This document shows positions 33,705 through 41,742 of a DNA stretch of 64,000 nt, piece after piece. The position numbers were made by a program, and so were the translations under genes. Source of the stretch: Rhodospirillales bacterium 69-11 (lineage in GTDB: Bacteria > Pseudomonadota > Alphaproteobacteria > Acetobacterales > Acetobacteraceae); the NCBI GenBank assembly GCA_001898425.1, contig MKTV01000032.1, positions 96,277-160,276 of the forward strand, given 5' to 3'. The notes under the pieces were generated by a model. The model was not told the DNA's origin and made no database searches. It saw only the letters and a list, made by a program, of their open reading frames with translations. Positions within the stretch are counted from its first letter, which is position 1, and every line of letters begins with the position of its first letter.

Positions 33705-34610
33705 ATGAGCGCCACCACCGCTGCCCCGGCCCTGCCCGGCTCCATCCCCGGCCCAGCCAAGGACGCGCGGGTCGCACGCCAGCTCTCGGGCCGGCGCCAG
33801 CGCACCAACCGCATCGTCAAGGTGCTCTGCATCGCGGCGACGGTGATCGGGCTCGCCTTCCTCGCATCCATCCTGGCGACGCTGCTCTGGCGCGGGCTGG
33901 GTGGGCTGAGTCTCACCGTGTTCACCACCTCGACCCTGCCGCCCGGCTCGCAGGGCGGGCTGCTCAACGCGATCATCGGCTCGTTGATCCAGACCGCGCT
34001 GGGCGCCGCGATCGGCACGCCGATCGGCCTGCTGGTCGGCACCTACCTCGCCGAGTATTCCCGCGGGTCGGCGCTGGGCAACGCGGTGCGCTTCGTCTCC
34101 GACGTGCTGCTCTCGGCGCCGTCGATCCTGATCGGCCTGTTCGTCTACCAGCTCCTGGTGGCGCCGTTCGGCGGCTTCTCCGGCATCGCCGGATGCATCG
34201 CACTCGCGGTCATCGTGATCCCGATCGTGGTGCGCACGACGGAGGACATGCTGCGCCTGATCCCCGTCTCGCTGCGCGAGGCGGCGGTCGCGCTGGGCAC
34301 GCCGCAGTGGAAGGTCATCGTCATGATCTGCTACCGCGCGGCCAAGGACGGCATCGTCACCGGCATCCTGCTAGCGGTGGCCCGCGTCGCCGGCGAGACC
34401 GCGCCGCTGCTGTTCACCAGCCTCGGCAACCTCAACTGGTCGCTGAGCCTCACCAAGCCGATGGCCAGCCTGCCGGTCACCATCTACCAGTACGCGGGAT
34501 CGGCGTTCGAGGATTGGGTGCAGCTCGCCTGGGTCGGCGCCCTGCTGATCACCGCCGGCGTGCTGGCCATCAACATCATCGCCCGCGTCGCCCTGCGCGG
34601 CGGCAAGTGA
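33705..34610 (+). CDS. pstA: Phosphate ABC transporter permease PstA
   Basis: A 301-residue permease. It has [16 protein letters not shown] near residue 78, AEYSRGS near 115, [17 protein letters not shown] near 137 and the EAA-type loop [14 protein letters not shown] near 190, as in PstA proteins. The first 35 residues are a soluble Ala/Pro-rich tail. It starts 10 bases after pstC and ends 7 bases before pstB. Confidence 0.95.
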   Translation: MSATTAAPALPGSIPGPAKDARVARQLSGRRQRTNRIVKVLCIAATVIGLAFLASILATLLWRGLGGLSLTVFTTSTLPPGSQGGLLNAIIGSLIQTALGAAIGTPIGLLVGTYLAEYSRGSALGNAVRFVSDVLLSAPSILIGLFVYQLLVAPFGGFSGIAGCIALAVIVIPIVVRTTEDMLRLIPVSLREAAVALGTPQWKVIVMICYRAAKDGIVTGILLAVARVAGETAPLLFTSLGNLNWSLSLTKPMASLPVTIYQYAGSAFEDWVQLAWVGALLITAGVLAINIIARVALRGGK

Positions 34611-34617
34611 GGACCGA

Positions 34618-35439
34618 ATGAGCGTGACCACCGAACAATCGGCAAGCTTCGGCGGCGTGCAGGCGCGCGCCGAGACCGCGATGAACGCGCCGCGCATCGC
34701 CATCCGCAACCTCGATTTCTTCTATGGCAGCAACCGCGCGCTGAAATCGATCAACCTCGATTTCCCGGACCGCCAGGTGACCGGCATGATCGGGCCCTCG
34801 GGCTGCGGCAAGTCCACCCTGCTCCGCGTGCTGAACCGGATGTACGACCTCTATCCCGGCCAGCGCGCCACGGGCGAGGTGATGATGGACGGGGTCAACC
34901 TGATCGACGCCGGCATCGACCTGAACAGCCTGCGGGCGCGGATCGGCATGGTGTTCCAGAAGCCGACCCCGTTCCCGATGACGATCTACGAGAACATCGC
35001 CTTCGGCGTGAAGCTGCACGAGCGGCTGTCGCGGTCCGCGATGGACGAGCGGATCGAGTGGTCGCTGACCCGCGCCGCGCTGTGGGGCGAGGTGAAGGAC
35101 CGGCTGCACAGCTCCGCCATGGGCCTGTCGGGCGGGCAGCAGCAGCGGCTCTGCATCGCACGCACCATCGCCGTGCGGCCCGAGGTGATCCTGTTCGACG
35201 AGCCGACCAGCGCGCTCGACCCGATCTCCACGCTGAAGATCGAGGAGCTGATCGACGAGCTGAAGCACGACTTCACCATCGCGATCGTCACGCACAACAT
35301 GCAGCAGGCGGCCCGCTGCGCCGACCAGGTGGCGTTCTTCTACCTGGGCGAAATGGTGGAAGTCGCGCCCGCCGCGCAGATCTTCACGGCACCCCGCGAG
35401 AAGCGGACGCAGGAATACGTCACCGGCCGGTTCGGCTGA
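34618..35439 (+). CDS. pstB: Phosphate ABC transporter ATP-binding protein
   Basis: A 273-residue ATPase. Walker A is GPSGCGKST (about residues 60-68), the signature [16 protein letters not shown], Walker [14 protein letters not shown] and the switch His in VTHNMQQA. PstB-specific marks are [16 protein letters not shown] and [16 protein letters not shown]. The first 21 residues (to [11 protein letters not shown]) are not conserved; Met22 could be the true start. It energises phosphate import. Confidence 0.96.
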   Translation: MSVTTEQSASFGGVQARAETAMNAPRIAIRNLDFFYGSNRALKSINLDFPDRQVTGMIGPSGCGKSTLLRVLNRMYDLYPGQRATGEVMMDGVNLIDAGIDLNSLRARIGMVFQKPTPFPMTIYENIAFGVKLHERLSRSAMDERIEWSLTRAALWGEVKDRLHSSAMGLSGGQQQRLCIARTIAVRPEVILFDEPTSALDPISTLKIEELIDELKHDFTIAIVTHNMQQAARCADQVAFFYLGEMVEVAPAAQIFTAPREKRTQEYVTGRFG

Positions 35440-35458
35440 GCGGAAAGGGACACGACCG

Positions 35459-36178
35459 ATGTCCGACGCCTCACAACACGTCGTCAAGAGCTACGACCAG
35501 GAGCTCAAGCGGCTGCGCAACATGATGACCGAAATGGGCGGCATCGTGGAAAACCAGGTGGCGCTCGCCGCCGAAGCCATCATGCACCGCGACGGTGCCG
35601 CGGCGACCCGCGCCGTGGAGGACGACCCCAAGGTCGATGCGCTGGAACGTGATATCGAGCAGTTCGTCATCCGCCTGCTCGCGCTGCGCCAGCCGATGGC
35701 CGGCGACCTGCGGCAGATCGTCGCCGCGCTCAAGATGACCGGCGACCTCGAGCGGATCGGCGACTACGCCGCGAACGTGGCCAAGCGCAGCATCGTGCTG
35801 GGACAGTTCAACCTGCCCTACTCGCTCGCCGGTCTCGCGCACATGGCGCATCTGGTGCAGCAGCAGCTCAAGTCGATCATCGACGCGGTGGGCGAGAGCG
35901 ATCCGGAGAAGGCGGTCGAGGTCTGGCGCTCCGACCAGGTGGTGGACGACATCTACAACGCGATCTTCCGCGAGCTCATCACCTACATGATGGAGGATCC
36001 GCGCAACATCACGCCCTGCACGCACCTGCTGTTCATCGCCAAGAACCTGGAGCGGATCGGCGACCACGCGACCAACATCGCCGAGACCGTCTACTACGCC
36101 GTGACCGGCGACGTGCTGCCCGACGCACGGCCGAAGGGCGACACGTCCGCCTATGCGGTCGTGCGCCCGAAGGAGTGA
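35459..36178 (+). CDS. phoU: Phosphate signalling/transport accessory protein PhoU
   Basis: A 239-residue all-helical protein made of two PhoU three-helix bundles. Each carries the metal-binding E/DxxxD motif: TGDLERIGDYAAN near residue 97 and AKNLERIGDHATNIAE near 197. It links Pst transport to the PhoR kinase and keeps the regulon off when phosphate is plentiful. It begins 19 bases after pstB and ends 3 bases before phoB. Confidence 0.96.
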   Translation: MSDASQHVVKSYDQELKRLRNMMTEMGGIVENQVALAAEAIMHRDGAAATRAVEDDPKVDALERDIEQFVIRLLALRQPMAGDLRQIVAALKMTGDLERIGDYAANVAKRSIVLGQFNLPYSLAGLAHMAHLVQQQLKSIIDAVGESDPEKAVEVWRSDQVVDDIYNAIFRELITYMMEDPRNITPCTHLLFIAKNLERIGDHATNIAETVYYAVTGDVLPDARPKGDTSAYAVVRPKE

Positions 36179-36181
36179 CGC

Positions 36182-36937
36182 GTGTTTCCGATGGCCCCCA
36201 CCCCGCGGGAGGGAACGAGGGTGCAAGACAGCGCATCGAGCCTCGCCAAGCCGCTGGTTCTCGTCGTCGAGGACGAGGCGGCGCTCGCCACCATGCTGCG
36301 CTACAACCTCGAGAAGCAGGGCTTCCGGGTGGAGGAGGCGGGTGACGGCCAGGAGGCGCTGACCCGCATCGCCGAGACCCAGCCCGACCTCGTCCTGCTC
36401 GACTGGATGCTGCCGGTGATGTCGGGGATCGAGGTGTGCCGCCAGATCCGCCGGCGCGCCCAGACGCGCGACCTGCCGGTGATCATGGTCACCGCGCGGA
36501 CCGAGGACCAGGATGCGGTGCGCGGCCTCAACACCGGGGCCGACGACTACATCACCAAGCCGTTCAACATGGATGCGCTGCTCGCCCGCATGCGCGCCTT
36601 GCTGCGGCGGTCGAATGCGGTGCCGGTGAAGGGCCAGCTCGTGTTCCACGACATCGCCATGGACCTCGCCGCGCATCGGGTGACGCGCAACGGCCGGCGG
36701 GTGCATCTGGGGCCGACCGAGTTCCGCCTGCTCGAGTTCTTCATGCAGCACCCGCGCCGGGTGTTCTCGCGCGAGGAGCTGCTGGACGCGGTGTGGGGCC
36801 CGGACATCCATGTCGAGCCGCGCACGGTCGACGTCCACATCCGCCGCCTGCGCAAATCCATCAACGGCGAGGGCGAACTCGACGTGGTCCGCACGGTCCG
36901 CACGGCCGGCTACGCGCTGGACACCGAACCCGTCTGA
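36182..36937 (+). CDS. phoB: Phosphate regulon response regulator PhoB
   Basis: A 251-residue OmpR-type regulator. The receiver domain (residues 24-140) has acidic VVEDEAAL, phospho-acceptor Asp near residue 72 in LVLLDWMLPVMSG, and Lys in DDYITKPF. The winged-helix DNA-binding domain (150-248) ends with TVDVHIRRLRKSI and VRTAGYAL. The start is a GTG at 36182 behind GAAGGAG; it adds about 20 residues before the usual start, and an ATG at 36191 is possible. It should bind the PHO box at 31,514. No phoR gene is present in the window. Confidence 0.95.
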   Translation: MFPMAPTPREGTRVQDSASSLAKPLVLVVEDEAALATMLRYNLEKQGFRVEEAGDGQEALTRIAETQPDLVLLDWMLPVMSGIEVCRQIRRRAQTRDLPVIMVTARTEDQDAVRGLNTGADDYITKPFNMDALLARMRALLRRSNAVPVKGQLVFHDIAMDLAAHRVTRNGRRVHLGPTEFRLLEFFMQHPRRVFSREELLDAVWGPDIHVEPRTVDVHIRRLRKSINGEGELDVVRTVRTAGYALDTEPV

Positions 36938-36974
36938 CTCGCGCCCGCCGCCATGGGGCATGGCCGCCGCCACG

Positions 36975-37010
36975 TGCCATGACCGCCGGCGGGCGACCAT
37001 CCACGACGTC
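36975..37010. repeat. REP-like element, copy E
   Basis: TGCCATGACCGCCGGCGGGC followed by GACCATCCACGACGTC. It matches copy B (24,544) at about 30 of 36 bases and in the same orientation. It lies 37 bases after the phoB stop and may also serve as a transcript end. Confidence 0.6.
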
Positions 37011-37181
37011 ACGACGGCACGCAGCCCCAGGACCGCACGCCACGACCCGGCCCGCTGCCACGCCAAACTACGCCCCCAACACGCACGCCAGGGTGGCAGC
37101 CCCACCCCGCCCTGCGCTATGCGTGCGCCGATCTGTCGGCCCCGGGACGCGGCGGCCCGCCACAACAGGGAAGATATCGGC

Positions 37182-38132
37182 ATGCTGGTGAGGGCCACCT
37201 TGCCCGCCGAACGGAGCCGGCGCACGCGCTCCGCTCTCGTCAGGGCAGCACTCCTGGGCTGCGTGGCCACGACGCTGCTGGGCGGCTGCGTCTCCCGCCC
37301 CCGCCCCATCGCCACCGACGACCGCTACGCGCCCCTGGTCGAGGGGCCGAACATGCGGATCGTGCGCGGGGAGGACGTGCCGACGAAGCCGCTGAACCCC
37401 GAACCGGGCGATGTCTGGGCTGACATCGTGCCCGACCGCGAGACCGCCCTCGCCGAAGAAGGACCGCCGCCCCGGTCAGCGGGGGCCAAGCGCACCGGCG
37501 TCGGCCAGAGCAAGGAGGCCGCGACGGCGATCACGACACCGCTCGAGGCGGATTGGCCGGTCTCGCAGGCGGCCCAGGCCGCCGCAGCCAGCGACCTGTC
37601 TCCTGCCGGCACGTCCGCGCCGTCCACCCGTCCACCCGCCCCGAGCGCAAGCGGGGCCAATGACGCCGCCACCGCCGCGACGCACCCGACCTCCTCCGGG
37701 AAGGATGCGTCCACCGGTGCCCCCGCCGCTCCGGATGGGGCCGCGCCCCGTTCCGGTGCCGCCGCGGCCGCGTCGACGAATGCCTCGACCGCATCCGCCG
37801 CCGGCCCCGCCCCGGGGGCGCACGCCGCGACGAGCCGCGCGCGCCCATCCGCCGATGCGGCGGGCGCATCCGGCAGGCCGGCCCACGGGCGAGAGGTGCA
37901 GCTTGCCGCCGCGGGCTCTCCGGCCGAGGCGGAGGCGACCTGGGCGCGGCTCGTCGGCCGCTACCCCGCGCTGCTGCAAGGCCGCAGCCCGATCCTGCGC
38001 CAGGGGGAGGCGAACGGCCGCCAGGTCTGGCGGCTGCGCACCGGCGGCTTCGGCAGCGCGGCCGAAGCGAAGCGTTTCTGCGACCGGCTCCGCGGCGCCG
38101 GCGGCACCTGCTGGGTCGCCACCAGCATCTGA
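37182..38132 (+). CDS. SPOR-domain lipoprotein
   Basis: A 316-residue protein. The lipobox is TTLLGGC with Cys near residue 33. A conserved-looking stretch (YAPLVEGPNMRIVRGEDVPT) follows, then a long low-complexity Ala/Pro/Ser/Thr linker (about 95-235), and a C-terminal SPOR domain (about 240-316: VQLAAAGSPAEAEATWARL, YPALLQGRSPIL, VWRLRTGGFGSAAEAKRFC). SPOR domains bind denuded peptidoglycan at division sites. It is probably an outer-membrane lipoprotein that reaches the cell wall. Start at 37182 is chosen for the signal. Confidence 0.78.
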   Translation: MLVRATLPAERSRRTRSALVRAALLGCVATTLLGGCVSRPRPIATDDRYAPLVEGPNMRIVRGEDVPTKPLNPEPGDVWADIVPDRETALAEEGPPPRSAGAKRTGVGQSKEAATAITTPLEADWPVSQAAQAAAASDLSPAGTSAPSTRPPAPSASGANDAATAATHPTSSGKDASTGAPAAPDGAAPRSGAAAAASTNASTASAAGPAPGAHAATSRARPSADAAGASGRPAHGREVQLAAAGSPAEAEATWARLVGRYPALLQGRSPILRQGEANGRQVWRLRTGGFGSAAEAKRFCDRLRGAGGTCWVATSI

Positions 38133-38139
38133 CCCGCCC

Positions 38140-38165
38140 CTCGGCACCCACCCCGTGGTGCCGAG
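38140..38165. terminator. Stem-loop between convergent genes
   Basis: A perfect 9-bp stem, CTCGGCACC (38140-38148) with GGTGCCGAG (38157-38165), lies 8 bases past the SPOR gene and 13 bases past the convergent TetR gene. Bidirectional terminator by position. Confidence 0.6.
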
Positions 38166-38177
38166 ACGCGCCCCTGC

Positions 38178-38825
38178 TCAGCCGCCGCCCGCGAGGCCGA
38201 GGCTCTGCAGGTAGATCAGCACGCCGGCCTCGAGCAGCTCCTCCGCGGTCATCGGCAGTTTCCGGCGCGACGGATCGGGGCGCACGAAGAGGGACGCGAT
38301 CCCGTGCGCCATCGACCAGACGTGCAGGGCCATCATCAGCGCCGGCGGCCGCCGGTCGCGCGGCACGCCGGCGGCGAGCCGGTCCGCCGCTTCCCGCAGT
38401 ACCGCGAAGGCGCGGTCGCCGGCGGACTGGAGTCCGGGCGCCGCCTCCCGCGGGACATGGGCCTCGAACATCGCGGCGTAGTAGGCGGGTTCGTCGCGGG
38501 CGAAGGCGAGATAGGCGCGGCCCATCGCCTCGAAGGCGGGCACCGGCGCCGGCGTCCCGTTCGCCCAGGCGCGGGTGAGCGCCGCCTCCAGCCGCTCGAA
38601 GCCGCGCAGCGCGACCTCCCCCAACAGGGCGTCGGCGTCACGGAAATGGCGGTACGGGGCGGCCGGGCTGACCCCGGCCTGGCGCGCTGCCTCGGCAATG
38701 GTGAAGCCGGCCGGTCCCTTGGCCGCGATCAGCGACACCGCGGCTTCGATCAGCGCCTCCCGGAGGTTGCCGTGATGGTAGCCCCGGCGCTCCGTTCCGC
38801 CTCCGCCTTGTCGTGACCAGCTCAT
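38178..38825 (-). CDS. TetR/AcrR family transcriptional regulator
   Basis: A 215-residue repressor-type protein. The N-terminal HTH is residues 20-66 (HGNLREALIEAAVSLIAAKG, then FTIAEAARQAGVSPAAPYRHF), and the C-terminal ligand domain carries the WHG-like segment ALHVWSMAHGIASL. The ligand is unknown. Start at 38825 fits the family; upstream codons to 38915 have no similarity. No divergent target gene is adjacent, so its regulon is not evident. Confidence 0.9.
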   Translation of the reverse strand: MSWSRQGGGGTERRGYHHGNLREALIEAAVSLIAAKGPAGFTIAEAARQAGVSPAAPYRHFRDADALLGEVALRGFERLEAALTRAWANGTPAPVPAFEAMGRAYLAFARDEPAYYAAMFEAHVPREAAPGLQSAGDRAFAVLREAADRLAAGVPRDRRPPALMMALHVWSMAHGIASLFVRPDPSRRKLPMTAEELLEAGVLIYLQSLGLAGGG

Positions 38826-38890
38826 GTGAGCGGCTCTTACATGATTCGGCGCGTGGTCGGAATCCGGCGCGTTCTCGGGTGGGGAGGGTG

Positions 38891-39081
38891 GAACCGCTGA
38901 AGCACGCTGATGCACGCCGAGGGGGTCGGTCCGGACCGACCCCGTATGCGTCCCCCCGCCGCGTCCGTCGCAGGATGGGGCGCGCAGCGCGCAGGAATCC
39001 TGCCCCGGCCGCCAAGCCGAGGCTCGCCGCTCCCGCCGACACCGGCCCCATCAGCGTTCATCTGTGTGCATCTGCGGTTTC
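38891..39081. repeat. Non-coding block bounded by imperfect inverted repeats
   Basis: The left end, GAACCGCTGAAGCACGCTGA then TGCACG (38891-38916), is the imperfect reverse complement of the right end, CGTTCATCTGTGTGCATCTG then CGGTTTC (39055-39081), about 20 of 26 positions. Inside, GGGGTCGGTCC-GGACCGACCCC (38922-38943) is a perfect 22-bp palindrome. The block fills the gap between the TetR gene and the end of dnaQ. It may be a MITE-like or REP-like unit; no transposase is present. Confidence 0.4.
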
Positions 39082-39124
39082 ATCCGCCGCCCCGGCCACG
39101 CTCAGCCGGCCCAAAGCGAAGCCG

Positions 39125-39802
39125 TCACGCCGCCAGCCAGACCGGGTCCTTCAGCCGCGCGACGAACGCCGCATGCGCCGCCAGCTCCGCCTCGGTCGGC
39201 ACGATCGGCCGCGGGGTGCGCGTGCCCTCCAGCGTGTAGACCGCGACCTGGGCCGCCGCCTCCTCCGCCGCGAGCGACAGGCCGCGCTGCCGCCCGCCGG
39301 TCAGCTCGACATACACCTCGGCCAGCAGCCGGCAGTCGAGCAGCGCGTTGTGGGTGGTGCGGGCCGAGAGATCGATCGAGAACCGCCGGCACAGCGCATC
39401 CAGGCTGTTCGGCATGCCGGGGAAGCGCTGCTTCGCAAGTGCCAGCGTGTCCACCATGCGCGCGGCATCGAGCCGCCGCCGGCCGACCCGGCCCAGCTCC
39501 GCATCCAGGAAGCCGAAATCGAACGGCGCGTTGTGCGCGACCAGCGGCCCCTCGCCGAGGAAGTCCAGCAGCTCGTCCACGATCTCGCCGAATCGCGGCT
39601 TGCCGGCGACGTCGGCCGAGGTGAAGCCGTGCACCCGGGACGCCTCCTCGGGAATGTCGCGCTCCGGGTCGATCACGCGGTGGAAGTGCCGTCCGGTCGG
39701 CAGGTCGTTGATCAGCTCGAGCGCGGCGATCTCCAGGATCCGGTCGCCGTTCAGCGGGTCGAGCCCCGTGGTCTCGGTGTCGAACAGCACGGCGCGGCTC
39801 AT
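39125..39802 (-). CDS. dnaQ: DNA polymerase III epsilon subunit (proofreading exonuclease)
   Basis: A 225-residue DEDDh exonuclease. ExoI is VLFDTETTGLDP (Asp8, Glu10), ExoII LVAHNAPFDFGFLD (Asp95) and ExoIII HNALLDCRLLAEVY with the His and Asp. It removes mispaired bases during replication. The ATG overlaps the coaE stop by four bases (ATGA), so it is coupled. The order aroE-coaE-dnaQ is conserved in alphaproteobacteria. Confidence 0.95.
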   Translation of the reverse strand: MSRAVLFDTETTGLDPLNGDRILEIAALELINDLPTGRHFHRVIDPERDIPEEASRVHGFTSADVAGKPRFGEIVDELLDFLGEGPLVAHNAPFDFGFLDAELGRVGRRRLDAARMVDTLALAKQRFPGMPNSLDALCRRFSIDLSARTTHNALLDCRLLAEVYVELTGGRQRGLSLAAEEAAAQVAVYTLEGTRTPRPIVPTEAELAAHAAFVARLKDPVWLAA

Positions 39803-40386
39803 GCGCGCACCTCCCGGATCAGCCGGTGCAGGGCACGCAGCGTGTGGTTGCGCGACAGCCCGGTGCGGATCACCACGTCGGCGCGGCGGCGCTTCTCGGC
39901 ATCGGGCATCTGGCGCGCGATCACCGCCTCGATATCCGACGTGCTCATCCGGCGGCGCTGGCGCACCCGCTGGATCTGCACCGCGCGCGGGGCGGAGACC
40001 ACGACCACCAGGTCGACCCGCTTGTCGGCCCCGATCTCCAGCAGCAGCGGGATGTCCAGCACGACGGCGCGCCGCCCTTCCCGCCGCGCACGCCCGACGA
40101 ACTCGCGTTCGGCCTGCTCGACCATGGGGTGCAGGATGTGCTCCAGCCGGGTCAGCGCCGCCTTGTCCCCCAGCACGGCGCCGCGCAGGGCGGTGCGGTC
40201 CACGGCGCCGTCGCGGATGGTGCCGGGAAACGCGGCCTCGATCGCCTTCACGGCGCGGCCGCCGCGCGCCTGAAGCCGATGCACCTCGGCATCCGCATCG
40301 AAGACTGGGAGGCGGGCGCGGCGAAATGCGTTCGCGGCGGTCGACTTGCCCATGCCGATCCCGCCGGTCAGGCCGATGATTTTCAT
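39799..40386 (-). CDS. coaE: Dephospho-CoA kinase
   Basis: A 195-residue P-loop kinase for the last step of CoA synthesis. IGLTGGIGMGKST (residues 4-16) is the P-loop, FDADAEVHRL (29-38) the substrate Asp region, and LDIPLLLEIG (110-119) the CoA-binding segment. The end overlaps dnaQ and the start overlaps aroE, each by four bases. Confidence 0.96.
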   Translation of the reverse strand: MKIIGLTGGIGMGKSTAANAFRRARLPVFDADAEVHRLQARGGRAVKAIEAAFPGTIRDGAVDRTALRGAVLGDKAALTRLEHILHPMVEQAEREFVGRARREGRRAVVLDIPLLLEIGADKRVDLVVVVSAPRAVQIQRVRQRRRMSTSDIEAVIARQMPDAEKRRRADVVIRTGLSRNHTLRALHRLIREVRA

Positions 40387-41246
40387 GGTGATGGCGGTGC
40401 CCCGGCGCCCGCCCCGAGCAGGTCGCCGGCGACGAAGCGGCGGAGGTCCTCGTCGACGACGGGGGTGACGCCGAACCAGGCGCGGAAACCCGGCACCGCC
40501 TGGTACAGCAGCATGCCCAGCCCCTCGACGCAGCGAAGCCCGCGGCGTTCTGCCGCCGCAAGCAGCGGGGTCTGCAACGGTACGTAGACGATATCCGCCA
40601 CCACCAGCGCATCCGGTGCGGCCGCGAGATCCAGGTCCAGGGCAGGGTTGGCGCCCATGCCCAGCGACGTGGTGTTCACCACCAGCGCATGCTCGCGCAA
40701 CGCCGCGCTCCGCTGCTCCCAGGGCAGCACCCGCAGCCCCGGCAGGTCGGCCGCGAGGGCGGTGGCGCGATCGGCTGTGCGGTTGCAGATCGTGACCGGT
40801 GCCCCGGCGTCCTGCAGCGCGGCGGCGATGGCGCGGGCCGATCCGCCGGCGCCCAGCAGCAGCGCGGGTCCCGCATCCGGGGCGACGCCGTTTGCCTGCA
40901 GGTTGGCGACGAACCCCCATCCGTCGGTGTTCTGCCCGGTGATCCGCCCATCCTGGAATACAAGCGTGTTCACGGCACCGGCCCGCCGCGCCGACTCGTC
41001 CACCGCATCGCAGATCTCGAACGCCGCGACCTTGTGCGGGATCGTGACGTTGGCGCCGGCGAACCCGGCATCTCGCAGGCCGCGGACCGCGGTCGTGAAC
41101 GCCTCCGGCCGGATCGGCAGAGGCACGTAGATGCCGTCGATCCCGTGGCGTTCCAGCCAGAACCCGTGCAACCGCGGCGAACGGGAGTGCGCGACCGGCC
41201 AGCCGATGATCCCCGCGACTCGCGCCGCGCCTGACAGAATGGGCAT
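40383..41246 (-). CDS. aroE: Shikimate dehydrogenase
   Basis: An enzyme of 287 residues from Met at 41246 (290 from the ATG at 41255). GWPVAHSRSPRLHGFW is the shikimate-binding start, ANVTIPHKVAAFE contains the catalytic Lys, NTDGWGF the catalytic Asp, and LLLGAGGSARAI the NADP-binding loop with NRTADRA after it. It reduces 3-dehydroshikimate in aromatic amino-acid synthesis. The maf gene that often precedes it in relatives is missing. Confidence 0.95.
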   Translation of the reverse strand: MPILSGAARVAGIIGWPVAHSRSPRLHGFWLERHGIDGIYVPLPIRPEAFTTAVRGLRDAGFAGANVTIPHKVAAFEICDAVDESARRAGAVNTLVFQDGRITGQNTDGWGFVANLQANGVAPDAGPALLLGAGGSARAIAAALQDAGAPVTICNRTADRATALAADLPGLRVLPWEQRSAALREHALVVNTTSLGMGANPALDLDLAAAPDALVVADIVYVPLQTPLLAAAERRGLRCVEGLGMLLYQAVPGFRAWFGVTPVVDEDLRRFVAGDLLGAGAGAPPSP

Positions 41247-41255
41247 GCCGCACAT

Positions 41256-41742
41256 TTCCCCGACCCTGTCCCGAGATCAACCACCGTCCGTTCGGCAATA
41301 CGGGTCAGAGGCCTGCGCGCGGCATCGGTGCCGACCGCAACCGGGGTGCGGTCGACACGGAGAAGCGAGGAGGACCACAGGGCGCCCGGAGTTGCCCCGC
41401 CCTGCGCGCGGGTCATGCCGGACGCGCCCCCATGCGCCTCCCACGAACGTTCGAACCGCCCACACCGCTCGGATCAGCCGAAATCCCGGCGCCGTGCGCC
41501 CCGTGAACGCGCCGCCAGGGGACGCCTCGGCCTCCCTGGCGAGCTCCCCCGCGCGCACCAGCCACCACCCAACCAGATCCCCTCCGTGGCCCTCCGTGGC
41601 TCTCCGCCTTCCTCCGTGGTGAAACCACCCCCACCCCGGCACCCCCGCGAAGTGACGCCGCGTCTTCATCGAAGCGACACACGATTGACGCGAGACGCCC
41701 CGTAGACCTCCGCCCGCACGAGACGACAGGGGGTTCACACCG
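41256..41742. repeat. Gene-free gap with a CTCCGTGG-type element and a hairpin
   Basis: The element at 41579-41624 (CCCTCCGTGGCCCTCCGTGG, then CTCTCCGCCTTCCTCCGTGG) matches the copy at 11,333 in order and spacing. An 8-bp stem (CGCCAGGG 41513-41520, CCCTGGCG 41534-41541) lies just upstream. I see no credible gene in the gap; its right end must hold the promoter of the ABC transporter operon. Confidence 0.45.

Noticed and set aside
35471..37315. Minus-strand frame over phoU and phoB
   Set aside because: Antisense of two certain genes of the phosphate operon.
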